DNA from: Trema orientale
Lineage: Eukaryota > Streptophyta > Magnoliopsida > Rosales > Cannabaceae
Assembly: GCA_002914845.1 (NCBI GenBank)
Contig: JXTC01000002.1
Location: 3,581,388 to 3,645,387 of the forward strand
DNA: 64,000 nucleotides
Direction of reading: 5' to 3'
Part shown: positions 1 to 12,438 of the stretch, piece after piece
Layout of the letters: each line of letters begins with the position of its first letter
How positions within the stretch are numbered: position 1 is the first letter of the stretch
The notes under the pieces: generated by a model
Databases searched by the model: none
What the model saw: the letters and a program-made list of their open reading frames with translations, nothing else
Told to the model about the DNA's origin: nothing
Translations under genes and position numbers: made by a program

Positions 1-857
1 TTTGGTAGACCAGTAAAGTTTTTAGTAGACTCCAAAAAACTAGCCGTTGGTAGTGAAGCTATAACGGTCGAAATCTAACGGTCATAAAGAAGTTTTCGGT
101 CTACCAGATAATATTTTTGGTGTACCGGGCGGTCTACCAGAAGTTATTTCCGATCTACCTAAAACTTTCAGTTTTTGAAAACTTTTTGGCATTTTTCCAA
201 ATTTTGACAGCTTTTAGTATTTTTCAAATTCTGACTTCTAAATATGTTTTAAACACTTTAAAAACATTGGAAATTAATTTGAAAAAAATATTTTGGCTAT
301 TGAAAACTTGTTTTAGTTTCACAAAAGTAATTAACAACAATTTATAAAGTGTTCATACCAAAACATATTCTAGTTTGCAAATAGAAAATCTCTTTTTAGC
401 CTATTTTAAATAATTATGATTTCAAATATATTTGTAACTTTTTTAAACTCAAGAAATTATGTATTAAATAATATTTTACCTATTCAGAGAAATCATTAAT
501 TTTGATTTTCAAACTTCTAAAATAAAATAACCATTTTAAGCTTAAGACAGTTTGAAAGCTCTTTTGAAAACATGAGCTAATGTAAAGAGAATTTATGTGT
601 AATGAACTAAATCAAATACAAGACTAAATATGAAATATACCCTATCTAAGTACGGTCTTGTATCTTGATTTTCCATCTTCAAGCCTGATTCTAATAAGTC
701 TAATATGCATCCATCTTCAAGCCTGATTCCTTGATCAACTTGAGTTAGAACTTAAAACTATTTTACTAAATACTCGAGTTAAAATATTAGTACTAAATCA
801 AATGTTTGTTATTTTCAAAATAAGAGTGAGTAAGATTAAAGCATTAATTTCTCGACA
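1..857 (-). repeat. 3' LTR (partial) of Copia element 1
   Basis: This segment is a direct repeat of about 5659-6515: the two copies share long near-identical runs (for example the 'tagccgttggtagtg' and 'gtcataaagaagtttt' stretches) and end in the same ctc(g/a)aca. Because the element reads on the minus strand, this is its 3' LTR. The window edge removes roughly its first 0.85 kb (by plus coordinates). The two copies differ at many scattered positions, so the insertion is not recent. Confidence 0.85.
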
Positions 858-874
858 ATCTCCCTCATTTTGAT
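858..874 (-). promoter_or_regulatory. Polypurine tract of Copia element 1
   Basis: Read on the minus strand, the bases next to the left LTR are purine-rich (aaaatgagggagat), the usual plus-strand primer of plant Copia elements. The position directly beside the LTR edge fixes the element's orientation together with the primer site at 4779-4790. Confidence 0.7.
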
Positions 875-3800
875 GACGACAAATATTGATTTATGAAATA
901 AAAATAAATATACAATAAGAATATGAAAATACGAAATTTGACAAGTTTACCTTAATCCTTACCATATTTTAAGTTCCATATCAAAATATACTTCAGAAAA
1001 TAAAAGGGACTTGCTTCCCCTTTTAATTCAATTAAGCATCATGAGCATATTATGAGAAAAATTAAATAAAATGTGTGCTAAACAAATTACTCCCCTTAAC
1101 ATATGTACACTCATAAATGAATTTTTTTATCCTCATATTCATAAATTATCATTCTTCTCCCCCTTTTGACATCATTAAAAAGATAGAAACAAATTTCAAA
1201 CTAGATATCTCATACAAACTAATCTATCTCTTTAAAATAAGATTCTCTCTATATTAATTACTATATTACTCTCTCTATTTGAATTCATAACAAAAGTATA
1301 AGAAAGAGTAATACACAAATAATTTTCTCCCATGTGAAAAATAATAGGACTAGTTATGCAATAAAGAGATATGAAGGAGTCAAGAATTGAACAATCTTCA
1401 AAATAAGAATAACAATGTCAAATATAAGATTGAATAACAATATCAAAGAGAAGTGAAGGCAAGAGCATTCTTTTTAAGATATAGCAAAATATTCTCTGTT
1501 CATAATAAGTATCACAACTATAGCATATTTAAAATAGAGCAGTTGCATGAGCAAATTATAACCATGCTCCCCCTCGTTATATGAATCATGATCAAAATAT
1601 CAGTAACCAAAGTAAGAAAAATCAATCGTATATGAAAGATAAGAAAAATCAATCGTATATGAAAGATAAGAAAAATCAATCATATATGAGAGATATCAAT
1701 CATGGATACCAAATATTTATGGATACAAATTATTTTTGAAAAAATGAATTTACTCAAGCACTTTCTTCTCCTCCTTTTGATATCATCAAAAAATTACATA
1801 AACATGAATGATAAGATTGATACCAATTAACAAATGTAAAGGAAAAACATGAATAATCAACCAATAACAAGTATCCAATCCAAACATGACATATTATCCA
1901 AATTTAAACAACCATAAGAAATAGATATTCAGAAAAGATAAAGCATAACAAAGCATATCTTGAAAGCTAATGAGAACCTTATATGATATTCTTTAAAAAA
2001 AATTGTTCTCATAATGACATAGGATAAAAAAAATTATATGCACATATTCAAAATGATAAAGTTACGAAGTATAATCATTGAATCCAAGCAATAAATCATT
2101 TTGAGCTCAAATATATCACCAATATAGATAAAATAATTCAATTAATTATACATGGTATTTGTTATGTAAAAACTATCAAGCATTTGTATAAATATAAGAT
2201 TTTAAGCAATATGAATTGTGCAATCTATTTGAATCATATAAAAGTGATTAATATGTCAATCAGATTTATTTTTATAAATAATTCAAATAAAATCATCCAT
2301 ACTATCCTTCCAAAAACTCTTCATCTTCTTTGTGTTGAGGTCGGACTTAGTTTTTATCTTTTGATTTGTCATTAAGCTCCAATCATTCAAGCTTAATACC
2401 ATACCTATAACAATATCATCTATGCGTTTCTCTTGGAGAAGTCATTAGTTTCATCAAATACCTCATGCATAGATCCATTTACTACTTAGTTCTTTTGTTG
2501 AAAAAACTCTCTTTATATATTACTAGTAGTAGAGTAACTAAAAAAGGTTCCAATATTAGATATTGAATCAATATTTTCAAGTTATCTTTGGTGTGTAAAA
2601 ATAAACAAAGTATTTGCATCCAAAGACTTTAAAATAAATAATATTGGGTTTTTGATCATTACAAAACTCATAATGGTATTTTATTCAAAATAAGTTTAAT
2701 CAACACCTGGTTTAAAACATAACAAATAATATTGATTTGGCCTAAAAGTATTTTAGTAAAATATTTGCATTCGACATAGCCATTTCGAAACCAATAAAGA
2801 AAATTATCTGAATTTTTTTTTAAAGAAATCAACTATCTCAAAAGTATAATAAAAAAATGACTTATTTTTCAAAGTAACATGCTTTATAAATCTTGTCATT
2901 CCCAAAAATTAGAGTAGGTAAACCAAAAAAAGATTCCTTTAGTAAAGATTCGAAATTGTACCCATACTGGCATGTCTAAGTCTTATATACCATAATCAAT
3001 AAACATTTTCTTTTAAAGAAAAAAAAATATCTTTAACTTGAAAACATTTTAACAATGATAAATTTTTTTTTGTATCAAAAGATATAAATCATTTGTTCAA
3101 AATTTCAAATTGAACATTTGAAAGGTTAAAAAAAGCTCAATAACTCTAATCACATAGTTGGCAAAAATTAAGCATATTATATTTCTTGCAAGACATTCTC
3201 AAAGATAGGTAAAAAATTGTTACCGATATTACTTATGCCAATGATCTTGCTTTTTGTGTTGTCTCCAAAATTGAAATATCTACTATCATTTTATTGTAAA
3301 AGTTGAGAGCTTGGTGAAGTCATCCATTGTTCTTGGAGCAACCACTTTCTTGCATGTTCCTACAACAAAGATTTAAATATGGATTTTTGGTACCCACATA
3401 ACGTTTGGTCCTTGAGGGTTAGTCTTTGAATTCTTTGGTACCCATTCTTGTTTGATATCAAAATATGTATTTTTCTTCACAAAGCATGAAAAGCTAGTAT
3501 ATCCATCTTGATTGCAATAAGTGCAAATATACTTTGTGTTATTTGTACTAGCTTTTACAAAATAATTTTTGAGGTATTTTTGTTTTATGAAAGATTTATA
3601 CCTAATACTTCTTTTGTCAAAAACATATTTTTACGCACTAAGCATCATATCAAATTTTTTCTTTTCATTTGTAAATTTATGGACAATTTTAGTCAAATCG
3701 AAAATTTTATCATTCAAGGAAACATTTTCGTTTAACAAAATGTCACAATTGCTATAAAGTAATTTTGTTTCTTTTTCTTTTGTAAGCTCTTCAACTATTT

Positions 3801-4102
3801 TTGACAAACTAAGAATTTCCTTTTTCGAGAGCATTACTCTTGCAAATGAATTATTCATAGTTTTTATATAAATCATTAAAGTTACTCAGTACATTTTCAT
3901 ATGATAAATCACAATCACTATCATCGTCACTACTATCATTATTAGAGTCAAGAGATTTTACCTCATCCTTAATTATCATGAAGCACATGTTGTCACCTTA
4001 AACTTTTTCATTTAATTCATCATTTCCATTATCAACACATATGGCCTTCATTTCCTTTTCTTCTTCCGTATATTGATTTTTGTTCTTGATAATTATGATT
4101 TC

Positions 4103-4743
4103 CTAAGAAATGAGAAATTTGATGAGTTCTTCTAGAGGAACATTGGTGACGTCCTTCTCTTCTTTGATAGCAATTACCTCTTTTTGATATGTTTTTTTTA
4201 AGGTTTTTAGAACCTTTCTTTCCATTTCGGTATTGCTATAAGTTTTCTCAAGAGTATGAAGATCATTAGTAATGTTAGTAAATTTAATAAACATTTGAAC
4301 AATAGATTCATCACTTTTCATTTCAAATAACTCATAATCATGCATAAGCCTACTAATTTTACTTTCTTTAATTTGACTTGTATTTTCATATGAGCTTTCC
4401 AACATTTTTCACATTTCATGTATACTAGTAGCCATTTGTACACTATTATAAATATTTACATCTATACTACATAACAAATAATGCAAAGTATATTCATTCC
4501 TAGAAAACATGATTTTGTCAAAATCATCATATTCATCCAATTCTTTTTCAACTAGTTTATTATAAATTATTTTTCTAGGAATATATGGACCTTGAGCAAC
4601 AATATTCAATAAGTCATCGCCCATAAATTAAGAAATTCAAGTATCTTGATTTTCCAAATATTGTAGTCAATACCATTGAAAAATAGTAGTCTAGTTGAAA
4701 ACCCCTTGTTTGAAAGATTTTGAAAATTATTTGGGTATGCCAT
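4103..4743 (-). pseudogene. gag: Copia gag (UBN2 family) relic
   Basis: A plausible gag start codon on the minus strand is at 4743-4741, 36 bases past the primer site. The early frame encodes a typical plant Copia gag N-terminus with an 'YNIW' motif, then breaks near 4620 and again near 4410. The downstream block (4405-4103) has the UBN2 hallmarks: a QIKESKI motif, an HDYELFEMK motif and a PLEELI helix. Gag would form the virus-like particle that packages element RNA. Stops and frame changes make this copy non-functional. Confidence 0.75.
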
Positions 4744-4778
4744 CTCAAGACAGTTAAGTCTTCAAAATTGAGCACCAA

Positions 4779-4790
4779 GCTCTGATACCA
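4779..4790 (-). promoter_or_regulatory. Primer binding site of Copia element 1
   Basis: The minus strand reads TGGTATCAGAGC, the complement of the initiator tRNA-Met 3' end used by most plant Copia elements. It lies two bases inside the 5' LTR edge (4793), as expected. Confidence 0.85.
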
Positions 4791-4792
4791 AT

Positions 4793-6515
4793 TGTTAGCC
4801 CAATATAGACAACCCAAGAGCGGGGTGAATTGGGTTTAAAAATTTTTTAAGAAACTTTTCAACTATATAAAACCATAGACCACTATTTTGAAATTTTTAA
4901 ACTAAATAAACAATAATATAAAGTATATAACAATAATACCAAGTAAATTAAGCATACTAAATATCAAACACACAATCAAATAGTTTGCAATAAAGTAAAG
5001 AGTGTAGGGATAGAGAAAATATAAACTCGGTTTTTACGAGTTTCGATAAACACGATGATTTGCCCACGTCCCTGGCCCTCGGCAATTCTCTTCGAGCTTT
5101 CCACTATCGGATTAAGATTATGGGCTTGACCGACCCTTGTACAAACAGAGTGAATTCTTTTTAGGCTCACCCAACCTTTACAATAGTCTTGAATCCAGCT
5201 CCCTCATGCCTAACCACGGATTGTTTAGACTCCAGTGTCAATCTCACCTATACCAGGTTGTTTAGACAATGGTGCTAATCTCACCAACTCACGGGTTGTT
5301 TAGACTCCGGTAGCAACCTCACCTATGCATGGTTGTTTATGACTCTAATACCAACCTCACCTCACATTCAATAGTTTTATAATTATCAAGAATGAATACA
5401 CTCAAGAACTCTCCTCATAAAAGTAATAAATATAATTTTGGCTTAGGAGATTTGAGAACAATACACAATAAATACTCTAAAGTTAGCTCAATATAATTTG
5501 AAAGTTAGTTCAACGTAAGAATAGGCTTTTGTACATTGAAAGTAGTTAGATAATAATTTAGGTTCATGTAAAGTCTTTTTAAAGTCTTAAAATAGCTTCT
5601 ATTTATAAGCTTATATAAAAACTAGCCAATTCTGACCATTTGACACAGTCTCTGGAGTTTTCAGTAGACTGGTCAAGTTTTTAATAGACTCCCAAAAACT
5701 AGCCGTTGGTAGTGCGGCTACAACAATCGAAATCTAACGGTCATAAAGAAGTTTTCAGTCTACCAGATGATATTTTCGGTCTACCGGGCGATATACCGGT
5801 AGTTATTTCCGGTCTACCTAAAATTTTCAGTTTTTGACAACTTTTTGGCGTTTCTCCAAATTCTAATAGTTTTTGGCATTTTTCAAATTTTGACTTCTAA
5901 ATATGTTTTAGACACTTTAAAAATATTGGAAATCAATTTGAAAAGAATATTTTAGCTATTGTAAACTTGTTTTAGTTTTAAAAAAATAATTAACAATAAT
6001 TTAGAAAGTGTTCATACTTAAACATATTCCAGTTTGCAAATAGAAAATCTCTTTTTAGCCTATTTCAAATAATCATAATTTCAAATATATTTGTAACTTA
6101 TTTAAACTCAAGAAATCATGTATTAAAGAATATTTTACCTATTTAAAGAAATAATTAATTTTGATTTTCAAACTTTTATAATAAAATAATCATTTTAAGC
6201 TTAAAATAGTTTGAAAACTCTTTTGAAAACATGAGCCATACAAAGAGAATTTATGTACAATGAACTAAATCAAATATAAGGCCAAATATGAAATATACCC
6301 TATCTAAGTACGGTCTTGTATCTTTATTTTTCATCATCAAGCCTGATTCTAATAAGTCCAATATGAATCCATCTTCAAGTTTGATTCCTTGAACAACTTG
6401 AGTTAGAACTTAAAACTATTTTACTACACACTCGAGTTAAAATATTAGCACCAAATCAAATGTTTGTTATCTTCAAAATAATAGTGAGTAAAATTGAAAC
6501 CATAATTTCTCAACA
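4793..6515 (-). repeat. 5' LTR of Copia element 1 (complete, 1.72 kb)
   Basis: The left edge is tgttagcc directly beside the primer site and the right edge is ctcaaca, giving the standard TG..CA ends with a short TGTT/AACA inverted repeat. Its right half matches 1-857. The LTR would supply the promoter for minus-strand transcription. A 37-bp tandem array lies inside it at about 5218-5362. The sequence right of 6515 belongs to another Copia element, so this one is nested. Confidence 0.85.
5218..5362. repeat. 37-bp tandem repeat inside LTR
   Basis: The core ttgtttaga recurs at 5221, 5258, 5296 and 5333, each followed by ctc(c)/tg..aa/cctcacc variants, giving four units of about 37-38 bp. Confidence 0.8.
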
Positions 6516-6710
6516 GAACATTCATTGGGATCCCTACTGACTTTGTCTAGATGATGAGCCTTTTGGATCCATAAAGGTGGTCCTCTCCTGGGCTCTTTGA
6601 GTTAAATCTGTACCTATTCACCATCTGTATCTCCTAAATCACAGATTCTAGCTGATTAGTCACCTATCTAATCACTTCTGTCATATAATCTGATATTCAT
6701 CTTGTTTATC

Positions 6711-8042
6711 CTATGACAAGTCAGTGATTGATTCTACCAAATCTTTTTGTGAAAATTCAAATAAGTCATCTTTATCATCAAATACAACATTTATGGATTC
6801 CATAACTATTTGAGTACGAATGTTGTAGACTCCAAAAGCTTTAATGTTCAAAACATACCCGACAAGCACACCCTTATCACTTTTTGAGTCAAATTTGCCT
6901 AAGTATTCTCTATCATTAAGGACATAACACTTTGATCCGAACACATGCAAATAGTGAAAACTAGGTTTCCTACTCTTCCAAATCTCATGGGGTGTTTATC
7001 ACATACCTAGTCTCAAATGCGCTCAGTTGCTGAGGTAGCATGTTGTATTTACATCTTTAGCCCAAAGCTTCTACAGAAGCTTCAACATAACTTCGGCCAT
7101 CTCTTGAACGGTCCTATTCTTTCTCTCAACTATCCCATTTTGCTCGGGTGTTCTGAGAGCTGAAAACATGAGAAATACCAAACTCATTGCAAAAATTAGC
7201 ATATAAGATATTTTCAAATTCCTTCCTATGATCATTCCTAATTTTAACAACCTTTTTAATCTTACATTTTTTCTCATTTTGCAACCTAATCACAAGATTT
7301 TTATAAACTTGAAATGTGTTTGATTTTTCTCTAAAAAAATCAACACATGTAACCTGAGAATATTCATCAATACACATATAAATGTACCTCTTTCGAGTTA
7401 TGCTCTTAGTTTGTACGGGGCCCATAAGATTTATGAGCATGAGTCCCAAAAACCTACTTGTCACAAGGTGTTGAGTTGACTTGTGTTGACTCCATGTCTG
7501 CTTTCCCATTTGACACGATCTATATATGGGATTTTTAGGCTGTTGAAGGATTAAAACACCTCTCACAACTTGATTTTTGGTGATTCTAACCATATCTCTA
7601 TAATTGAGATGACCAAGCTTTTGATGCCATAATTCAGTTTCTGTTAGATCAGCTTTTAGTCAAGTTTTAACATTGTTGTGAGTATAGCAGTTTTCACTTG
7701 ACCTATGTCCAGTAATATGCATTCTCCCAAACTATTCATCACTTGGCAAGCCTTTTGATTGAATTATACTAAGATATGGTCATCACACATTTGGCTAATA
7801 CTAATCAGATTGGCCTTCAATCCTTCCACCAGTAACACGTTCTTAAGGTTTGGAACTCTCTGTACACACAAGTTATCAACACCAAGGACTTGGGCCTTTT
7901 TTCCATCATCAAAGGTAACAGATCCATTAGTGTTTAAATAAAAATCAGCTAGAAACGACATGTTTCTAGTTATATGCCTTGAGTATCCACTATCAAAAAA
8001 CCAATTTTTTGTATTGTAAGCAACTAGTGAAGTATGTGCCAT
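6711..8042 (-). pseudogene. pol: Copia pol relic: protease to integrase
   Basis: Minus-strand blocks appear in order. Residues FFDSG..RHIT at 7900-8042 are the aspartic protease region. A VEGLKANLISISQ motif near 7780 is the GAG-pre-integrase. Integrase core pieces lie at 7593-7126, including an R(T)PEQNG(I)VERKN block at about 7110-7170 that holds the catalytic glutamate. An integrase C-terminal piece (FGSKCYV..KFD.KSDKGVLVGY) lies at 6950-6711. The pieces sit in different frames with stops between them. The enzyme would cut the polyprotein and insert element cDNA; this copy cannot make a continuous product. Confidence 0.8.
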
Positions 8043-8106
8043 AAGACATTTTATTTGCTTAGAAACGCAACTTGTTTAAATTTTTTTTCGACTTTTCCGT
8101 TATTTT

Positions 8107-8379
8107 TCATGTCAGCTTTACTATTTTTCTTAGAAGGTTCAATAGTTTGAAACACTTTGGTCGAATGTGACCAGTTTTTCCACAAAAATAGCAAATGGAG
8201 ATGAATTTTTTCACATGAGGATGAGGCTTAGAACACTCACCACTTTCTAGCTTTAATTTCCTTTTGAACCTAAAGGGATTATACTGCAACATTACTTTTT
8301 GAGAACCATGATTTTTTCCAATGTACCCCAAACCTGATTTATCAGTTGGATTCTGTCCAACTCCGAGCATCTGACTCAA
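8107..8379 (-). pseudogene. gag: Copia gag C-terminus with CCHC zinc knuckle
   Basis: The minus-strand frame contains CYFCGKTGHIRPKC, a perfect C-x2-C-x4-H-x4-C nucleocapsid knuckle that binds element RNA, in a basic context. It sits between the UBN2-like gag block and the protease relic, as in other Copia elements, and is cut off by frame breaks on both sides. Confidence 0.8.
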
Positions 8380-8986
8380 TTTTTCAGAGCCTTAGGTCAG
8401 GTACAACATCTTTTTGTTGCACTTATCAAGCTCCTTCTGAGTTTTGATAAGCTGGTCTTGTGAATTCTACAATCTTGCTCCCAAATCAGTGAACATTTCC
8501 TCATACTCTTCCTTTTCTTCCTTGAGACTACAAATGAGAGCTTCTTGAACCCTAACTTTATTAGCCATTCTCAACCACTGATCACACATATTTTGATAAG
8601 CATCTTATTGATCAGGGTCTGAGAACCTAACTTTATTCTTATCATGAGAAAGATCACTATCAGAACAATTAAGATAATTGTCTAGACATTGATCTTCCTT
8701 TTTAGATTTTGTAGCAAATGCAACAAAATTGCTTCTTGTATCAGAGTCTTCTTCTTGCTCCTCTGTTTGCTCTTCATTGTAGCATTCATTGCATTTACCT
8801 TTTTTATTAGAGTGTTAGCACATTCCACTTTGAATGTGACCAAAACCACCACATTCTTTGCACTGTACTCCTTTTCGCTTATTGTTGGAGTCTCTATCAG
8901 GTCTGATTCTAGTGTTGTTCACTCGAGGGTGAATTGTGTTCCTCCCTGAACTTTGTTAGCCAGAAACCACTCTTTTCATATTTTTC

Positions 8987-9766
8987 TTAAGACTTTGAGT
9001 AATTTCTGGTCAACATAGCTAGAGTCTCATCATCTAAATTTCTATCCCTTTCGATAGTTAGATTCTTTATCTTATCATCTATCTTCAATGCTACACCAGA
9101 ACTTTTCTTCTTTTTGTCCCAAACTTTGAAGTTCATCACATAGGTTTTCAAAGAACTAATAAGTTCATCAAAATCAATGTCCTTCAGCTTCTTGCATTCT
9201 TCAATAGCTGCAATTTTTGATTTGAACCTTTTGAGTAAAGATTTGAAAACTTTCTTAACTATCATAGCATTAGAATAAACTTTGCCCAAGATAAAAGACT
9301 CATTAAAAATATCACAAATCTTAGAGTAGAAATCTCAAATAGTCTTATCTTCAAGCATATGTAGATTTTCAAATTGACTAGTAAGTATCCTAAGTCTAGA
9401 TTGTTTCACAAACTCAGTTCCCTAAATTTTTATTTCAACCTTTTCCCATGCATCTTTGGCTACAGTATAATTTAAAATCACTTTGAATCGATGAATGTTA
9501 ACAGATGCCATAACTGCATTTATTCCTTTAGAATTCTAGCTTGCCAAATCATATTCAGTAGTTGAATATTTACTTTCAGGTTTAAGAGTAACCTTACATT
9601 GGTCATTAGTTTCAACATGAGGTAACCATCAACACACAACAGATCTCCATACTCTCTTATTAATGGACTTCAAGAAAGCTCTCATTCTAGCTTTCCAATA
9701 TGGGTAGTTTGACCCATCAAGCAAGGGTGGTCTAGAGATAGATCCACCTTCTCATAGTTGATCCAT
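8987..9766 (-). pseudogene. gag: Copia gag N-terminal and UBN2 relic
   Basis: A start codon at 9766-9764 opens a frame whose fifth codon is already a stop. Downstream in that frame is a PPLLDGSNYPYWKARM block typical of plant Copia gag. The 8987-9289 block carries the UBN2 tail (KVFKSLLKRFKSK..AIEE, FDELI..LKTY). Several in-frame stops and a frame change lie between them, so this is a relic. Confidence 0.75.
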
Positions 9767-9864
9767 TTCTGTAGAAAACACACAAACAGAGCATCATTTC
9801 CAAACAAATAGAGTAACACAACTTAGAAATCTAGTAATCTCACTGATTATAGCAAGCAATGCCT

Positions 9865-9876
9865 GCTCTGATACCA
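9865..9876 (-). promoter_or_regulatory. Primer binding site of Copia element 2
   Basis: The minus strand again reads TGGTATCAGAGC (initiator tRNA-Met). It lies two bases from the LTR edge at 9879 and about 100 bases upstream of the gag start. Confidence 0.8.
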
Positions 9877-9878
9877 AA

Positions 9879-10875
9879 TATTAAGTCAAGCTATTCATTT
9901 GTTAAGACACGTTAACAGATTTGTAAAACTTAGAACAAACAGTTAGAAAACTTAAAGAAGAGATACTAGAATTTTATCATGGTTTAACACAATCAAGTTG
10001 TACCTACATCTACAGGACCTAGTCTAGCAAGCAACCAATCCACTAAAAATATGAATAGAGTATAAATATGGGCCTTATAAAAATGATCTAGAACTCCCTC
10101 CTAGTTTGTCGCCAATTTGAATTCCAATTTCCTCCGTGGAAGTTACTTCTTCAACCTGTTGTTGAACTCCCTTCAGCTGCCATTGATAAGTTTTCCAGCT
10201 TCCTCAAGATCACACAAGTCTTTTCTTGACTACAGGTCACCATTGAGCTCCACCTTCTCACCGGAATTAATGATGGACTTTATGGATAATGAAACTTAGA
10301 GCTAAAACATAAAAAACTCTAAGGAAAATGAAACTTACTCTCAAAGCAAGTAAGCCTCTCAAAACATCTCTCAAAATAATGCTCAAAGGACGTGGTTACA
10401 TCTGAAAGGAAGCTTCCTATTTATATAGGAAAGTACAAAGTGACTCAGCTAAAAATGAGAGCTGTCATCGCAATGTCTAAACATGTAGTGACTCAGATTT
10501 ATCACACAATCTCAGATGGCATCTTGACAAAATAATCAGTCACATAGATAAGACAGAAAAATTTTAACTTCTCTTGAAAAAGTCAAACTTAAAAGTGGCA
10601 TCTTGACAACACATGTTGAGACTCAGGTGTGACAAACAAAACACAAAAATAAACTGAACAAATATGTATATTTTATGCTTTTTGTCTAAACATGCAGACC
10701 ACTAGATTTAACACCAAAACCATTGAAACCAGTTTAGTGAAAAGCTTTAGAATTTTAGCTACTTCAATTGAGGACTTTGTCAAAATAGTCTTGGAGTATA
10801 ATTACACAGAATAACATAAATATACACAAGACAGATTATACAATTGAAATAGAAATTAAAATATTGTTCATTACA
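9879..10875 (-). repeat. 5' LTR of Copia element 2 (about 1.0 kb)
   Basis: The left edge (tattaagtc) is fixed by the primer site and looks like a TG edge mutated to TA. The right edge is proposed at cattaca (10875), which reads TGTAATG on the minus strand. A minus-strand TATA box lies inside at 10427-10440. The partner LTR is outside the window, so the right boundary rests on motif and on the start of unrelated Gypsy sequence at about 10970. Confidence 0.6.
10427..10440 (-). promoter_or_regulatory. TATA box of Copia element 2 LTR
   Basis: The minus strand reads CTATATAAATAG, a strong TATA element about 440 bases into the LTR from its proposed U3 start. This is a normal place for the retrotransposon promoter. 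Confidence 0.55.
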
Positions 10876-10969
10876 TTTCGAAAGATCATAAGGTGCCAAA
10901 CTAAATACATGCACTAAATGATCTCATCGAACCAATTAGTCCTCCCTCGAAAGGAAAGATTTAGATTCT

Positions 10970-11750
10970 GGTAGCTACAAAAAATTTCATAAAATGGTCT
11001 AAGGTTGTTTCTCTCAAAAGGGCTACTTTAGAAACTGCTAACTAGTTTGTATAAAAAAAATATATTATCTATTGTTTCGGCGTACCTGAAAGAATATTGT
11101 CTAACAATAGGACACCCCCTTTATTAGATAATCATTTGAGTCACTACCAGAGAGATATCAAATCTTTCATGGAAAGTCCAGTAGATATTATCCTCAAGAA
11201 AATAGAGCTATAGAAGCATTCAACAAAGCTTTGGTCGCTATCATCAAAAGAATGATTACAGAAAAATCAATTCGATAAAACGATTGCCTACCTCTTGATC
11301 TTGGGGCTTACAGAGCTACCAAGCATAATACTACTAAAGAAACACCATTTTTTTAGTATATGAAGCTAAAACTCTATGGCCCGTGGAACTGAACATACCG
11401 TGTGTTAGGATAATACTTAGTGGGCAGAAAATTCTCAAAAGCTTGATCTCGAAATTTTGGAAGATCATAGATCACAAGTATAAGATAGGGTTCAAAATTA
11501 TCAAAGAAAATCATTCGAGCCTACAACAAGTTGTTAAGAGCTAGAAATTTTCAAGAAGGTGACTTAGTTCTCAAAGCTACTAATCATGTTATGAAAGGAA
11601 TGTATGCTACTAAGTTTACACTAAACTGGGAAGGACCCTATGAAATTACAGATATCAAATCCAATGGATAATGCACTCTTAGAGTCCTGGAAATAGGTAC
11701 ACTATCTACACCTACCAACCTAAAGTTTATCAAGAAATACTTCATATAAT
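10970..11750 (+). pseudogene. pol: Ty3/Gypsy integrase relic
   Basis: Plus-strand reading in shifting frames gives an integrase core (KWSKVVSLK, then YGVPERI, then AFNKALVAIIKRMI with the region of the catalytic glutamate, then LGAYRATKHNTTKETPF). A C-terminal chromatin-proximal segment follows (FQEGDLVLKA, LNWEGPYEI, then FIKKYF and a stop near 11750). At least four stops and frame changes interrupt it. It is the 3' end of a Gypsy pol; the upstream part was lost or replaced by Copia element 2. Confidence 0.8.
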
Positions 11751-12438
11751 TTTCTAGACATGTCTACATCTGGAAACTTTTATTGATGAAATCTTTATAA
11801 TATAAATAAATAGTTGGTATTAAAATATCTCTTATCATACCCAGTGTTCTCAATCTAAACTGGGCACATACATTAGTCTACATATATATAAATTAGGCAT
11901 ATACCCCAGTTTAAATATATAATTGGATACATACTCCAATCTGAACATATAATTAGGTACATACCCCAATTTATATATATTGGGTATGATCATTTAAAAA
12001 TTCAAAGAATCTATTAATTAATTATCATTTAATCCAATAAATATTAAGGACTATATTAACATTCATCGATTTTGTTCTTACTTTATCCCCAATAATTATT
12101 TATGTTTTCTTGAAATAATATCTTGTTTTCTTTGGCACAAGGAATATTCTCTCTCCATTCATGAGATTCACATACATGTTAGAGTCCAAAAACTTACTAG
12201 AGCATAAGGTTTTCTTGACACAAAAGCTTGATGAGCTTAATTTCAAGAAAGTCCTTCAGTAAAATCACAAGCTCTTTCAAAGAACTATCATTGGCGAGTA
12301 ATCTGAGTATAACGATTGAAACTTTACAAAACTTTTTCTCAATAATACACAAGCTCGTTGCTCACATGCAACGTACTTTTTTCCATTTTAGAGATTTTTC
12401 CTACTGAGTTTTGCTCTATTAAGGTTTTAAGGAGGTAT

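Larger units (their letters stand above)
858..4792 (-). mobile_element. Internal region of Copia element 1, largely decayed
   Basis: The internal region between the two LTRs is only about 3.9 kb, short for a full Copia gag-pol. On the minus strand, gag relics occupy 4103-4743. A degenerate zinc knuckle followed by a WVPK-type segment lies near 3370-3530, and a GAG-pre-integrase/protease relic (FGDN..K..IIGI motif) lies near 3200-3300. From about 2900 leftwards there are only scattered, stop-ridden fragments. I could not recognise reverse transcriptase, so a large internal loss is likely. Three near-identical 27-bp units around 1615-1697 form a small tandem array. Confidence 0.75.
6516..10875 (-). 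mobile_element. Copia element 2 (host of the nested insertion), decayed
   Basis: Reading leftwards on the minus strand, this block shows LTR, primer site, gag, zinc knuckle, protease and integrase in Copia order. Element 1 interrupts it at 6515/6516, after integrase and before reverse transcriptase, so the rest of pol should lie left of the window. The long gag and the protease/GAG-pre-integrase sequence suggest the Sirevirus side of Copia, but this is a judgement from motif memory only. Confidence 0.75.

Noticed and set aside
1615..1697. Three regular 27-bp repeats resembling a tiny CRISPR-like array
   Set aside because: The units are contiguous without unique spacers and sit in a retrotransposon of a plant genome; a plain tandem repeat.
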